Notes: a model not told the origin generated them from the sequence alone. A stretch of DNA of 64,000 bases from Nitrosomonas ureae (GCF_900108305.1 NZ_FNUX01000003.1:155772-219771); one strand, 5' to 3'. Numbered from the stretch's first letter, positions 39,780-52,203 are shown. Translations and numbers: made by a program.

Positions 39780-40373
39780 TTACATGCTGTTATGAGTGTT
39801 GTCGTTATTTCTTAATATCTGCCAAACTGTTTTAACATTCACGCGTTGACAGCGAATCAGTAGTGTGATGGCAATTTCCTCTATGGCTGCATATATGCAA
39901 AACAAGGTAGCTATTCTAAAGGGCCAGTCTAATATTTCAGCGAAAAGCAAGATATAGCTAATAGTAGTTATAGCTACGGCAAGCTTTACACTCCATGTAT
40001 GGTAGCTGATTATTGTATGAAACTTGATAAGACCGACCAGGACAGGCAAAGTAAAACTAAGAACAATGGTAATAAAGTAGAACCGCTCTCGCAGCATGAT
40101 ATCCGGCCATAATATCCAAGCACATATCGCCATTGTTGAATAGATAATAAAATCACCCCAGCTATCAAGGCGCGATCCTAATGTGGTTTCTTGATTTAAT
40201 ATTCTGGCCAGTAATCCATCAAGCACATCAGTAAATATTGCAAGTAACAATACGCCAAAGAACCAGTAGGGTTGCTGTTTTAATGCAAAATAAAGCATTA
40301 CCGGTGCCAATAGTATCCGGATTACGCTGATCAAGTTAGGCAGATTGACTATCTGTTCTTTAGTTCTATCCAT
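39780..40373 (-). CDS. CDP-alcohol phosphatidyltransferase family protein
   Basis: A 197-residue membrane protein with the CDP-alcohol phosphotransferase signature DVLDGLLAR...LGSRLDSWGD, complete in its Asp residues. It joins a CDP-activated lipid to an alcohol. It is not pgsA, which lies at 35589. It is 19 nt downstream of a CDP-archaeol-synthase-like gene, suggesting the pair makes and then uses a CDP-lipid. Its product is unknown. Confidence 0.82.
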   Translation of the reverse strand: MDRTKEQIVNLPNLISVIRILLAPVMLYFALKQQPYWFFGVLLLAIFTDVLDGLLARILNQETTLGSRLDSWGDFIIYSTMAICAWILWPDIMLRERFYFITIVLSFTLPVLVGLIKFHTIISYHTWSVKLAVAITTISYILLFAEILDWPFRIATLFCIYAAIEEIAITLLIRCQRVNVKTVWQILRNNDNTHNSM

Positions 40374-40392
40374 AACAATAACTCACTATTAA

Positions 40393-40893
40393 TCAGCAGG
40401 ACTTCCTGAGCACTCTCCAGTGATAAAGAAAGTACGTCATAATCATGTCAATGACAGTAAACGCAAAAACTAAAAATAGAATCCCTGATAAAGAGAGGTC
40501 AAAAATATGCATCATCATCAGCGCAGGAATAAGCGATTCCGGGATTTGATCAAGTAATGGCGCTTTGCTGCTTGGTACCATTCCCAATCGACGCTTGACG
40601 AAACTGGAGAATAAATCCCCGGAAATTGTGCCAATAGCAATTAGAATGCCTACTTCCGCAGTGTAACCAAATATCAAGGCAACACCAGGTAAGACCAGCA
40701 GCGTAGCAAGAATACCTCGCCAAGTTTTTGAGGCACCCAATACCGGGTTACCATCTGCCATTTTGGCACCAAAATCAACTGCGGCATTCCACTGATTATT
40801 GAGTAGCATTCGCGCCAATATTGGCGCACCATTTGCTATTATAATCAGCAATAGTAGTTGAAGTAACTCGATAGTCATTGATAGCCCATGCAA
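40393..40893 (-). CDS. CarS/CdsA-like CDP-lipid synthase (CDP-archaeol synthase family)
   Basis: A 166-residue membrane protein with about five hydrophobic segments. It has the family features NGAPILARML, DGNPVLGASKTWRG, and GDLFSSFVKRRLG. CarS-type enzymes transfer CMP from CTP to a lipid phosphate. Bacterial copies occur beside CDP-alcohol transferases, as here. The true start may be Met6 (MTIELL). It diverges from the exonuclease-phosphatase gene at 40949. Confidence 0.8.
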   Translation of the reverse strand: MHGLSMTIELLQLLLLIIIANGAPILARMLLNNQWNAAVDFGAKMADGNPVLGASKTWRGILATLLVLPGVALIFGYTAEVGILIAIGTISGDLFSSFVKRRLGMVPSSKAPLLDQIPESLIPALMMMHIFDLSLSGILFLVFAFTVIDMIMTYFLYHWRVLRKSC

Positions 40894-40948
40894 TCGATTA
40901 TATTGAGCTATTTTCGACTCATGAAAAGCCTAAAAATTCAGGAATCGT

Positions 40949-41701
40949 ATGACTGATATATCGCTGAAAGTTTTAACCTATAATATTCACAAAGGATTCA
41001 GCGCAACGAATTTGCGTTTCATCCTACATGAAATAAAGAATTTTCTACGCCATATTGACGCTGATATCGTTTTTCTACAAGAAGTACATGGTGAACGTAG
41101 GATATCTAATCAGCGATTTGATAATTGGCACAATACTCAGCAGTTTGAATTTCTTGCCGATCAAGTTTGGCATCACTATGCTTATGGTAAAAATGCCATT
41201 TATAATTCCGGGCATCATGGCAATGCAATACTAAGCAAATACCCTATTATTGAATGGGATAATATTAATGTTTCAATGTTACGATCGGCCAGTAGAAGCC
41301 TGTTGCATGGAGTTATCAGCATTCCTGAATCCGGTCAGAGAATTCACATCATTTGCATTCATTTCGGGTTATTTGGACACGAAAGGAAGCGCCAACTCTC
41401 AGCATTAGTCAAGCGAATCAGTACGCATGTCTCAACCAGTGAACCGTTAATTATTGCAGGCGACTTTAATGACTGGCGGGAACAGGCCGAACACTATTTG
41501 CATCGCGACCTGGGCGTTAACGAAGTATTTAAAATTACCCGTGGGGCATACGCACGCACATTCCCAGCCTGGATGCCGGTATTGTCGATGGATCGCATCT
41601 ATTATCGAGGACTCGATATTATCGACTGCAACCGTCTGCATGGTCAGCCCTGGCACCGATTGTCAGATCACATCCCACTTCTTGCCGAGTTTAAACTCTG
41701 A
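40949..41701 (+). CDS. Endonuclease/exonuclease/phosphatase family protein (YbhP-like)
   Basis: A 250-residue EEP-fold hydrolase. Visible catalytic pieces are TYNIHKG, VFLQEVHG, IAGDFNDWR and LSDHIPLLAEF, the last being the SDH motif. YbhP relatives lie next to cardiolipin synthase in E. coli. Here the gene is divergent from two CDP-lipid genes, so a phospholipid-linked phosphodiesterase role is a reasonable inference. It converges closely on lon, with stops 2 nt apart. Confidence 0.82.
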   Translation: MTDISLKVLTYNIHKGFSATNLRFILHEIKNFLRHIDADIVFLQEVHGERRISNQRFDNWHNTQQFEFLADQVWHHYAYGKNAIYNSGHHGNAILSKYPIIEWDNINVSMLRSASRSLLHGVISIPESGQRIHIICIHFGLFGHERKRQLSALVKRISTHVSTSEPLIIAGDFNDWREQAEHYLHRDLGVNEVFKITRGAYARTFPAWMPVLSMDRIYYRGLDIIDCNRLHGQPWHRLSDHIPLLAEFKL

Positions 41702-41703
41702 TT

Positions 41704-44118
41704 CTAATGTTTAATGACAGATTCTATTAAGTTTTCTTCGTTATTTGATGATAAAGCTGGTTGTACAATCGAAGTAGAGTGCAGCTCTGGCTTATGCTCC
41801 AATGCTAAATCAATCACTTGATCTATCCATTTAACAGGGTAAATGGTTAAATTATTTTTTATATTTGAAGGAATTTCGGTTAAATCCTTCACATTCTTGT
41901 CAGGAATAATTACCGCTTTTATACCACCCCGATGCGCTGCCAGCAATTTTTCTTTTAGTCCACCGATCGGTAGCACTTCACCTCTTAAAGTAATTTCACC
42001 TGTCATAGCTATATCAGCACGCACTGCAATATTTGTTAAAACCGATATCATTGCAACGCACATACCAATCCCCGCGCTCGGGCCATCTTTCGGTGTTGCA
42101 CCCTCTGGCAGATGTATGTGAATATCATTCTTTTGATAAAAATCCTCAGAGATACCTAACAGATGAGCTCGTGCCCGAACTACAGAAAGAGCCGCCTGTA
42201 TAGACTCCTGCATCACCTCTCCCAGCTTACCCGTTGTAATGGTTTTCCCTTTTCCTGGCAATACCGCAGCTTCTATGGTCAATAATTCGCCCCCTACTTC
42301 TGTCCAAGCCAATCCGGTTACTTGTCCAATTTGATTTTTTTCTTCTGCAACGCCATAAGTATAGCGTCTGACCCCAAGGAATTTATCCAGATTACGTGAC
42401 GTCACAGAAATTTTACTTTTTGTTTTTTTAAGTAATAGTGCTTTTACAGCTTTCCGGCAAATTTTTGAAATTTCCCGCTCCATTGCACGCACACCAGCTT
42501 CTCTCGTGTAATAGCGCGCAATATCCCGCAATGCAGAATTGGAAACCACCAATTCGCTTTCTTTAACACCATGATTCTGCATTTGTTTAGCCAATAAATA
42601 TTGCATAGCAATATTTAATTTCTCATCCTCCGTATATCCAGACAATTGAATTACTTCCATACGATCCAGCAATGCCGGAGGAATATTTAAAGTATTTGCT
42701 GTCGCCACAAACATGACATCTGATAAATCATATTCGACTTCAATGTAATGATCCACAAATGTATTATTTTGCTCCGGGTCTAGAACCTCCAGTAAAGCCG
42801 AAGATGGATCCCCGCGGAAATCCATACCCATCTTGTCAATCTCATCAAGTAAAAATAATGGGTTCTTAACGCCCACTTTACTCATATTATGTAAAATCTT
42901 ACCCGGCATGGATCCAATATAAGTCCTTCGATGACCACGAATTTCAGCCTCGTCGCGCACGCCTCCCAGCGACATTCGCACAAACTTTCTATTGGTTGCA
43001 TGAGCAATCGATTGACCAAGCGAGGTTTTACCGACACCTGGCGGCCCCACCAAACAAAGAATCGGCGCTTTCATTTTACTCACACGCTGTTGCACAGCCA
43101 GATACTCGACGATTCGTTCTTTTACTTTTTCAAGACCATAATGGTCTTTCTCAAGAACAGCTTCCGCTGATTTTAAGTCGCTATTAATTTTGCTCTTTTT
43201 TTTCCATGGCAAGGCAACCAGCGCATCAATATAATTTCGAACGACAGTGGCTTCGGCCGACATAGGAGACATCAAGCGAAGTTTCTTTAATTCTGATTCA
43301 GCTTTTACCAGAGCATCTTTAGGCATTTGAGCAGATTTGATTTTTTTCTCAATTTCTTCAATATCTGCACCATCTTCACCCTCACCCAATTCCTTTTGAA
43401 TGGCTTTTACCTGCTCATTAAGATAATAATCGCGCTGGCTCTTCTCCATTTGCCGTTTTACCCTACCGCGAATACGTTTCTCGACTTGTAAAATATCGAG
43501 CTCCGTCTCCAGCAATCCTAGTAAATGCTCTAGGCGCCTAGTTACATCAAAAATTTCCAATATCTCTTGTTTTTGTTCAAGTTTTAATGGCAGATAGGCT
43601 GCAATTGTATCGGCTAAACGCCCTGCTTCATCGATACTGCTGAGAGAAGTAATTATCTCTGGCGGGATTTTTTTATTAAGTTTCACATATTGATCGAACT
43701 GAGCCAGAATGGCACGCCGCATTGCTTCGGCTTCGGAATTATCTGTGGTGTCAGGTAATAATATTTGCGATGCCCTGCCAGTAACATGAGTCCCTGAATC
43801 GATGAATTCTAAAATACGTGCGCGGTGATTGCCCTCCACTAAAACCTTGACAGTTCCGTCCGGTAATTTCAGCATCTGCAATAAACTAGCGATACTGCAA
43901 ACCTCATATAAATCCTCAGGAACAGGATCATCTTTCGAGGCTATTTTTTGAGCAACAAGCAGAGTATTTTTATTCGCCTCCATTGCAAGCTCAAGCGCTT
44001 TAATCGATTTCTGCCTTCCTACAAATAATGGAATAACCATATGCGGGAAAACCACCACATCGCGCAATGGTAAAAGCGGCAATGTCAATTGTTCAGAGTC
44101 TTCGAGTAATGAAATCAT
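41704..44118 (-). CDS. lon: ATP-dependent protease Lon
   Basis: An 804-residue LonA protease. An N-terminal LON substrate-recognition domain comes first, then an AAA+ module with Walker A GPPGVGKT near residue 360 and Walker B LFLLDEIDK. The C-terminal protease has its catalytic Ser in KDGPSAGIG (near 678) and the Lys about 43 residues later. It degrades damaged and regulatory proteins. It closes the leftward tig-clpP-clpX-lon cluster, a conserved proteobacterial order. Confidence 0.96.
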   Translation of the reverse strand: MISLLEDSEQLTLPLLPLRDVVVFPHMVIPLFVGRQKSIKALELAMEANKNTLLVAQKIASKDDPVPEDLYEVCSIASLLQMLKLPDGTVKVLVEGNHRARILEFIDSGTHVTGRASQILLPDTTDNSEAEAMRRAILAQFDQYVKLNKKIPPEIITSLSSIDEAGRLADTIAAYLPLKLEQKQEILEIFDVTRRLEHLLGLLETELDILQVEKRIRGRVKRQMEKSQRDYYLNEQVKAIQKELGEGEDGADIEEIEKKIKSAQMPKDALVKAESELKKLRLMSPMSAEATVVRNYIDALVALPWKKKSKINSDLKSAEAVLEKDHYGLEKVKERIVEYLAVQQRVSKMKAPILCLVGPPGVGKTSLGQSIAHATNRKFVRMSLGGVRDEAEIRGHRRTYIGSMPGKILHNMSKVGVKNPLFLLDEIDKMGMDFRGDPSSALLEVLDPEQNNTFVDHYIEVEYDLSDVMFVATANTLNIPPALLDRMEVIQLSGYTEDEKLNIAMQYLLAKQMQNHGVKESELVVSNSALRDIARYYTREAGVRAMEREISKICRKAVKALLLKKTKSKISVTSRNLDKFLGVRRYTYGVAEEKNQIGQVTGLAWTEVGGELLTIEAAVLPGKGKTITTGKLGEVMQESIQAALSVVRARAHLLGISEDFYQKNDIHIHLPEGATPKDGPSAGIGMCVAMISVLTNIAVRADIAMTGEITLRGEVLPIGGLKEKLLAAHRGGIKAVIIPDKNVKDLTEIPSNIKNNLTIYPVKWIDQVIDLALEHKPELHSTSIVQPALSSNNEENLIESVIKH

Positions 44119-44248
44119 ATCAACTCACAAATAAAGTTCACAATTAATGGTACATATATGTGCCGCAAACCAAAATTCAAGTCTAATTTATTCTCAACTA
44201 TCATTAAGAATATTTTCCACTTAGATTAATAATTAAATTACATAACAG

Positions 44249-45526
44249 TTACTTAGATCGTTTCGCAACTTTAGGTTGATCCGAATAAATTAGAATGGGT
44301 TTAATGTCATCACTAGTGGAATTGTAATCAATAACCACTTTTGTAACATTCTCTAATGATGGAAGATCATACATAATATCCAGCAATATTTCTTCTAGAA
44401 TAGAACGTAAACCTCGGGCACCCGTTTTACGCGTTAAAGCTTTTTTCGCAATTGCTTTAAGTGCTGGTTCCCGAAACTCAAGATCAACTCCCCCTTCCAT
44501 ATTAAACATTTTCCAATACTGCTTGACAAGCGCATTCTTTGGCTCAGTCAATATTTGAATTAATGCAGCTTCATTTAACTCTTCCAAAGTTGCGACGACT
44601 GGCAAGCGCCCCACAAACTCAGGTATTAAACCGAACTTGACCAGATCTTCTGGCTCTACTTGCTGTAATACTTTATTTACATCCTTCCCTGAATGGCTCT
44701 TTACTTCAACGCCAAAACCAATCCCGCCTTTCTCAGTACGCGCTCTAATTACTCTATCAAGCCCATCAAATGCACCGCCACAAATAAACAGAATATTAGT
44801 GGTATCCACTTGAATAAATTCTTGATTGGGATGCTTTCTTCCGCCTTGCGGAGGAACCATGGCAACAGTGCCTTCAATTAGCTTTAAGAGTGCCTGCTGC
44901 ACTCCTTCACCTGAGACATCGCGTGTAATGGATGGATTATCCGATTTACGTGAAATTTTATCAATTTCATCAATATAAACGATACCTCTTTGAGCCTTTT
45001 CTGCGTCGTAATTACATTTCTGAAGTAATTTCTGAATAATATTCTCAACATCTTCACCAACATAGCCCGCTTCCGTTAAAGCAGTAGCATCGGCCATAAT
45101 AAAAGGTACATCCAAGAGGCGAGCCAAAGTTTGTGCCAGTAATGTTTTACCAGAACCTGTTGGACCAACCAACAAAATATTACTCTTTGATAACTCAATA
45201 TCATCAGTTTCATCTGATTTTGGTATATTCCTTAGGCGCTTATAGTGATTATAAACTGCCACAGAAAGAGTCTTCTTAGCAGACTCTTGTCCGATGACAT
45301 ACTGATCTAATATTTGGCAAATTTCACGTGGCACAGGCAAATTTGATTTAACGAGTTTTGTTGCTTCATCGCCTTGCATTTCTTCACGGATTATGTCATT
45401 GCAAAGATCGATGCATTCATCACAAATAAATACCGAGGGTCCAGCAATAAGTTTTCTTACCTCATGCTGACTCTTGCCGCAAAAAGAACAGTAAAGAAGT
45501 TTCTCGCTACTAGCTTTGTCTGGCAT
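44249..45526 (-). CDS. clpX: ClpXP protease ATPase subunit ClpX
   Basis: A 425-residue unfoldase. The N-terminal C4 zinc-binding domain has CSFCGK and [11 protein letters not shown]+ motifs are GPTGSGKT and YIDEIDK, and the IGF loop that docks ClpP appears as GIGFGVE. It feeds unfolded substrates to ClpP, encoded 64 nt upstream. Confidence 0.96.
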   Translation of the reverse strand: MPDKASSEKLLYCSFCGKSQHEVRKLIAGPSVFICDECIDLCNDIIREEMQGDEATKLVKSNLPVPREICQILDQYVIGQESAKKTLSVAVYNHYKRLRNIPKSDETDDIELSKSNILLVGPTGSGKTLLAQTLARLLDVPFIMADATALTEAGYVGEDVENIIQKLLQKCNYDAEKAQRGIVYIDEIDKISRKSDNPSITRDVSGEGVQQALLKLIEGTVAMVPPQGGRKHPNQEFIQVDTTNILFICGGAFDGLDRVIRARTEKGGIGFGVEVKSHSGKDVNKVLQQVEPEDLVKFGLIPEFVGRLPVVATLEELNEAALIQILTEPKNALVKQYWKMFNMEGGVDLEFREPALKAIAKKALTRKTGARGLRSILEEILLDIMYDLPSLENVTKVVIDYNSTSDDIKPILIYSDQPKVAKRSK

Positions 45527-45590
45527 ATTTTTATCCTACACTAATTGAGTTTGAATACCCATAATAAAAAACTTGCGTATAAATATTTAC

Positions 45591-46232
45591 TTAATTTGCA
45601 CCATCATTCCTACGAGATAAAACTGCATCTACCAAACCATAATTTACAGATTCTGTTGCGCTCATAAAATTATCACGATCCGTATCCTTCTCAAGATCAG
45701 ATACTGGCCGCTCTGTATGTTTAGCCATAATTTCATTTAAGCGTGATTTTAGATAAAGTATTTCACGCGCATGTATTTCAATATCTGAAGCTTGACCTTG
45801 AAAGCCTCCTAATGGCTGGTGAATCATCACTCTCGAATTTGGCAAGCAATAACGCTTACCTTTTGCACCCGCAGTCAATAATAGTGCTCCCATGCTTGCA
45901 GCCTGACCAATACACAGTGTGCTAACATCAGGCTTAATGTATTGCATCGTATCATAAACTGCCAAACCCGCAGAGACCATGCCTCCTGGTGAGTTAATAT
46001 AAAAAAATATATCCTTTTCTGAATTCTCAGATTCTAAAAATAAAAATTGAGCAACAACCAGGTTTGCACTTGCTTCAGTGACGGGACCAACAAGAAACAC
46101 AACTCTTTCCTTCAATAAACGTGAATATATATCGTAAGCACGTTCACCCCTACCACTGGTTTCTATGACCATAGGAATTAACCCAAGGTTTCTAGGCTCC
46201 ATATCACGGATGCTATCAAATATTTGCGCCAT
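45591..46232 (-). CDS. clpP: ClpP protease proteolytic subunit
   Basis: A 213-residue serine peptidase. The triad is Ser in [11 protein letters not shown], His in [11 protein letters not shown] and Asp in DRDNFMSA. An N-terminal propeptide of about 15-20 residues is likely. It is separated from tig by a single base between stop and start, so translation may be coupled. Confidence 0.96.
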   Translation of the reverse strand: MAQIFDSIRDMEPRNLGLIPMVIETSGRGERAYDIYSRLLKERVVFLVGPVTEASANLVVAQFLFLESENSEKDIFFYINSPGGMVSAGLAVYDTMQYIKPDVSTLCIGQAASMGALLLTAGAKGKRYCLPNSRVMIHQPLGGFQGQASDIEIHAREILYLKSRLNEIMAKHTERPVSDLEKDTDRDNFMSATESVNYGLVDAVLSRRNDGAN

Positions 46233-46233
46233 C

Positions 46234-47538
46234 TTAAGATATCCCCATCAACTCATCAAATGTAATAGTTTTATTGATTAATTTAACCTGGCCAAGCGCC
46301 CAATCAACAATATTTTCTTCTAGGGCCAACGATTCAGCCTCCTGTAAACGCTCTGGAGAAGCATAATGCCATTTAACGACCTGCTCAGGATTCTCATAAC
46401 TTTGAGCTGCATTTTCTATTATGCTCCGAACATGCGCTGGATTATTTTTAATAGAGTGCACTTTGACAAGCTCCGCTAAAATTAATCCCAATTTGACACG
46501 ATACTCAGCTTTCTCTTTAAATAACTCGGATTTAAGAGATATTTCGTTTGCTTTTATCCCTCGTGCTTCAAGGTCACTTTTAGCATCTTGCAATAATCTT
46601 TCCATTTCTTGCTTAACCAGAACAATGGGAGCTTCAATTTGAGTAGTTTCCAAAATTGATCTCATAACCTGTTCTTTAAGTTTTGACCTTGAGCGCTTAG
46701 AGATTTCACGCTCGAGATCTTTTTTTATTCCTTCGCGTAGCTTCTTTAAGTCTCCATCGGGAACACCAAGTGATTTGGCAAATTCTTCATCCACACTTGG
46801 CAATACCGGCATTTCCAGTTCATTCATTTTTACTTCAAATGTAACGGTCTTTCCTGCAACGTCTTTACCATGGTATTCCTGAGGAAAAACAACATCAAAA
46901 GATTTGTGATTCCCTATTTTCATACCTATTAGAGAATTCTCAAAATCTTTTAGAAATTTTCCATCTCCTAGTATTAACTGAACATCATCGGCTTTTCCGC
47001 CCGCAAAATCATCTCCATTGATAACACCGTGATAATCAATTTTGACCCGATCACCTTTTATTGCCGCGCGACTAACTGGTTTATAGATCACGCGCTGTTT
47101 ACTTATCATGTCGATAGTTTTATCAATATCGACTTCATCAACTCGCACATCAAACTGATCGACATTCTGATTACTCAAATCACCCAATATGATCTCGGGG
47201 TAAACTTCAAATGTTGCGCTAACAGTGTAAAGGGCATCCTGTTCGTTGGTTAATTTATTTTCAAAGCGGGGATAGCCAGCAATTTTTAAATTATTTTCCT
47301 TAACAGTATCTGTGAATTCTTTGTGAATTGCATCATTGATTACATCCTGTTGTACTTGCACACCATACATTTGCTTAACTATTGTAAGCGGAACTTTTCC
47401 AGGACGGAAACCATGAAACTTGGTTGTCTTTGCTAGCTTCTTTAAGCGAAGGTCAATTTCATCCTGCAATTTTTCAAGAGAAATTGAAATATCGAAACGA
47501 CGTTCTAATGCGTCGAGATTTTCTACCTTTGATCCCAT
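46234..47538 (-). CDS. tig: Trigger factor chaperone
   Basis: A 434-residue ribosome-bound chaperone. The N-terminal ribosome-docking loop is GFRPGKVP, the middle is an FKBP-type PPIase domain, and a helical C-terminal domain follows. The start is the ATG at 47538 ([11 protein letters not shown]). The open frame continues upstream only because it runs antisense-free through the tRNA-Leu gene, so that extension is rejected. Confidence 0.94.
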   Translation of the reverse strand: MGSKVENLDALERRFDISISLEKLQDEIDLRLKKLAKTTKFHGFRPGKVPLTIVKQMYGVQVQQDVINDAIHKEFTDTVKENNLKIAGYPRFENKLTNEQDALYTVSATFEVYPEIILGDLSNQNVDQFDVRVDEVDIDKTIDMISKQRVIYKPVSRAAIKGDRVKIDYHGVINGDDFAGGKADDVQLILGDGKFLKDFENSLIGMKIGNHKSFDVVFPQEYHGKDVAGKTVTFEVKMNELEMPVLPSVDEEFAKSLGVPDGDLKKLREGIKKDLEREISKRSRSKLKEQVMRSILETTQIEAPIVLVKQEMERLLQDAKSDLEARGIKANEISLKSELFKEKAEYRVKLGLILAELVKVHSIKNNPAHVRSIIENAAQSYENPEQVVKWHYASPERLQEAESLALEENIVDWALGQVKLINKTITFDELMGIS

Positions 47539-47641
47539 TAAAAATTCCTGATTGATTAAATTTTTCCAACATAACCCGAATACTAACTGTGTTATTGATT
47601 GAGTAACACTTGTAAACAGTAAACCATGTATTAACTTAATT

Positions 47642-47726
<85 letters not shown>

Positions 47727-47800
47727 ATATCATTTTATTTATTATCGATTATACCTTCTAATCCTGCTAACCGCAGCCTGATCACTCGATTCGTTATAAA

Positions 47801-48553
47801 CTAACACGAGATTGTCTGACCACTTATTTCCTTGCTGTCCAGTCCCATCAAATATAAATATACCGCCATCAACTCATCAGGTTGACGCATCTTTTGTTTT
47901 ATTTCTCCCGGATGCGTAATCACGCGCTGCGGTGAATTCACTAAACCAGGTATAACGGTATTAATACGCAAATTTGGCATCTGACCCCATTCATCAGCCT
48001 GTATCTTGACTAATGCTTCCAGACCAGCTTTTGCAACAGCAAAACCACCCCAGTAAGCCGATGGATTATGCCCGTGCGTGCTTGATGTCATAATAATGCT
48101 CGCACCAGGAGAGACTTTCAGCAACGGTAAACATGCCTTTGTTAATGCAAAAGGAGCTATCAAATTAACCTGAAACAGGGCTCGCCATTGCTCAATTGTT
48201 TGATGCTCTAATGGACTTAAACTAGGCAGATAGGCTGCATTATGCAAAATCCCATCCAGACGGCCAAGTTGCTGCGCAATCGCATGTGACAGAGCAAAAA
48301 AATCCTTTTCTTCAGCACGTTCCAAATCAAGCGGATAAATTAGAGCTTGCGCCTTACCGATAGTTTCTATTTCATCGTAAACACTCTCCAGTTTTTTTAC
48401 TTTACGGCCATGCAAAATAACCGTCGCCCCATGATTTGCATAAGATAATGCCGCTGCACGCCCTAGTCCTTGCCCTGCACCTGTGACAAGAATCACACGG
48501 TCTTTCAGAAGATCTTTAGGTGCAGAATAATTTTCGAATTTATCCATATCCAA
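47801..48553 (-). CDS. SDR-family oxidoreductase, YciK-like
   Basis: A 250-residue short-chain dehydrogenase/reductase. The nucleotide-binding motif is VTGAGQGLG, then LHNAAYL. In place of the usual YxxxK there is WGGFAVAKAG, so the catalytic Tyr is replaced by Phe while the Lys remains. The N-terminal DLLKDRVILV and C-terminal LYLMGLDS match the YciK branch. The missing Tyr is noteworthy and suggests altered or lost reductase activity. An alternative Met3 start is possible. Confidence 0.82.
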   Translation of the reverse strand: MDMDKFENYSAPKDLLKDRVILVTGAGQGLGRAAALSYANHGATVILHGRKVKKLESVYDEIETIGKAQALIYPLDLERAEEKDFFALSHAIAQQLGRLDGILHNAAYLPSLSPLEHQTIEQWRALFQVNLIAPFALTKACLPLLKVSPGASIIMTSSTHGHNPSAYWGGFAVAKAGLEALVKIQADEWGQMPNLRINTVIPGLVNSPQRVITHPGEIKQKMRQPDELMAVYLYLMGLDSKEISGQTISC

Positions 48554-48639
48554 AAATTTATCACGAATAAATATTTTTTAAGAAAAATATAACGCCTGAT
48601 AAATATCTCTATTTATTTAGTTAACTTAATAGTAGACAT

Positions 48640-48677
48640 AAAAAAACAGACCTCAATATAAAATTGAAGTCTGTTTA
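48640..48677 (-). terminator. Rho-independent terminator of groESL
   Basis: On the minus strand AAACAGACTTCAAT pairs with ATTGAGGTCTGTTT and is followed by a T-run. It lies about 30 nt after the groEL stop. Confidence 0.88.
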
Positions 48678-48708
48678 ATTCAAAAAGCAGTATAAATAAG
48701 TATTTTCC

Positions 48709-50367
<1,659 letters not shown>

Positions 50368-50411
50368 CTAATCTCTCAATACATTATTTTTGCGTGTCAT
50401 CGAACTACGAA

Positions 50412-50702
50412 TTAACCTTCAATTACACCCATAATATCTTCTTCGCGCATGACTAAAAGTTCTTCGCCTTGAACTTTGACGGATTGCCCAGCATATTTAC
50501 CAAATAATACTTTATCGCCGACTTTCACTTCCAACGGACGAATTTTTCCGTCATCCCCTACTTTTCCTTTGCCTACAGCTAGAATCTCACCTTGATCTGG
50601 TTTTTCTGCTGCGCTATCAGGAATAACAATACCTGAAGCTGTTTTACGTTCATCTTCCAATCGCTTTACGATAACACGATCATGTAAAGGACGAATTTTC
50701 AT
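50412..50702 (-). CDS. groS: 10 kDa chaperonin GroES
   Basis: A 96-residue co-chaperonin from the ATG at 50702 ([14 protein letters not shown]), with AAGGAG upstream; the longer upstream frame has no ribosome site. It contains the mobile loop that caps GroEL. It is the first gene of the groESL operon. Confidence 0.96.
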   Translation of the reverse strand: MKIRPLHDRVIVKRLEDERKTASGIVIPDSAAEKPDQGEILAVGKGKVGDDGKIRPLEVKVGDKVLFGKYAGQSVKVQGEELLVMREEDIMGVIEG

Positions 50703-50800
50703 GCTGCTGTCTCCTTTGAAAATTAATAAACTGATATATACATATATGTACACATCATTTTTAACACTACTGAAAAGTCAAGGTTCTAATATTAGGATTA

Positions 50801-50827
50801 TTAGCACTCCACAACCGCGAGTGCTAA
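50801..50827. promoter_or_regulatory. CIRCE operator (HrcA-binding)
   Basis: A perfect TTAGCACTC-N9-GAGTGCTAA inverted repeat about 100 nt upstream of groES. It is the classical binding site of the heat-shock repressor HrcA, whose gene is not in this window. Confidence 0.97.
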
Positions 50828-51130
50828 TAATAGGGTTTGTGGTTCAAAATTTCAAGAGCGCAAAATAATAAAATTATTAGTTTCATATAACACAATGAAT
50901 GTAAGAAAGAAAATAAATCCAGGATAAAAAATAAACAACTCCGGAATTAGATAATTGGTTGTAGTGTTTCAAACTGAATTTCGTTTTAATTATCGCCATG
51001 ATAATCTCTATCATGAGATTTTCACTTAAACCCGATTTAACTTACTAAAGCGTATTTATAGTCTTAGCACAAACTTTCAATCCTGTTATTTTAAAACTTA
51101 TTTATATTCTCCAGCTTTCAAATACTGATG
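50828..51130. other. Intergenic region upstream of groES operator
   Basis: About 300 AT-rich bases between CIRCE and the transposase remnants. I see no gene or clear element in it. Confidence 0.4.
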
Positions 51131-51572
51131 AACCATGAAGTACGAACTCAAGCCAGCCAAATATGCCACGAACACATGAACATGCACCCATTGGCAAGCG
51201 GTGTCACGGTGTTGTAATCGGCATGCCGGAGGTCGCGTCAATGTGATCGATGCGTTGATCGGCAAATGTCTTTTGACGGTGGTGTTCATAAGCAATATTG
51301 ATGCAGATACTTTTTTCGGCCGGACGATACACGATCTGTTGCCAAAGCTTCCGTCAGCATCAGTCGTGGTCATGGATAATGCGACCTTTCACAAAAGGCA
51401 GGATATTCAGAATACAATCACACAAGCCGGATATACGCTTGAATATCTACCGGCATATTCGCCAGACCTTAACCCCATTGAGCACAAATGGGCACAAGCC
51501 AAAGCAATCAGAAGACAGCAAAACCAAACCGTTGGGCAGCTCTTTAAAATTGAATCATTCTATGTGATGTAG
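51130..51572 (+). pseudogene. Remnant of IS630-family transposase
   Basis: Two frames together cover the C-terminal half of an IS630-type DDE transposase. From about 51133 one frame reads NMPRTHEHAPIGKRCHG. Near 51210 homology jumps frame to GGRVNVIDALIGK and continues through VVMDNATFHK and the catalytic-glutamate region PAYSPDLNPIEHKWAQAK. The N-terminal half is missing and no terminal repeat is seen, so it is a truncated, frameshifted relic. Confidence 0.75.
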
Positions 51573-51586
51573 GCTATAGTTGGGGC

Positions 51587-51790
51587 AGTACAGCAAGAGA
51601 TGATTGTCAATTTATTGATGCGATTTTCTGGATTATTCGCGCGGGTGCGCTGTGACGTGGCTTACCACCGGACTATAAAAACTGGGATAACACTCACCGT
51701 CGTTTTATCCGCTTGCGTGATAAGGGAGTATGGGAAAAATACTGGAAGTTTTGGGATTACGAATGGCTAATGATCAATGCTAGCCATTGA
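51587..51790 (+). pseudogene. Remnant of IS5-family transposase (OrfA-like part)
   Basis: A frame reads DDCQFIDAIFWIIRAGAL, a stop (TGA, where related transposases have PWR), then RGLPPDYKNW, THRRFIR and KGVWEKYW, ending EWLMINASH and TGA. This is the N-terminal segment of IS5-type transposases such as the IS427 or IS1031 groups. The internal stop and missing remainder make it a relic. It lies directly after the IS630 relic. Confidence 0.7.
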
Positions 51791-51941
51791 TATCCAAGAT
51801 ATTAAAAACAGAAATACCCAGCACTAAAAATAGCGCCAAAGCATAAAATAAGTCACCCAGATACAGCGTCGCACTATATCTTGATTGATGCTGACACATA
51901 TCTGCTCCAGTCTTTCCGTCTTCAGATTCAACCACATACAT
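51780..51941 (-). CDS. Possible small membrane protein (53 aa)
   Basis: A leftward 53-codon frame starting MYVVESEDG, polar for 28 residues. It then has a hydrophobic segment (LFYALALFLVLGISVFNIL) and ends DING. An upstream in-frame stop fixes the longest start. The ribosome site is weak and its end overlaps the IS5 relic. I have no family for it. Confidence 0.3.
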   Translation of the reverse strand: MYVVESEDGKTGADMCQHQSRYSATLYLGDLFYALALFLVLGISVFNILDING

Positions 51942-52203
51942 CTACCATATCTCAGAATATGCTTTCTCTACAGCTAAATTGAGTCAATAAAATACCAGAT
52001 AAATACTGAAGAAATTATTTAATGTAAGAATCCATTAAATAATTCATAAAGTTAAATTCCCCAAATCAAAAAACTCAATATAACAATCATAAAGAACAAA
52101 TAGGATCACCCTCAACAATTCTTTATTTAACGGATAAATTAGCTATTCAGCAGCTAGCCAAGAAGAACTCTAAAAGGTATGATTCGGCCTGCAGGTTTTG
52201 AAA
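51942..52203. other. Intergenic region before tRNA-Ser
   Basis: An AT-rich stretch without a supported gene. TATGAT at about 52178 may be the -10 box for tRNA-Ser, but no good -35 box is seen. Confidence 0.3.
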
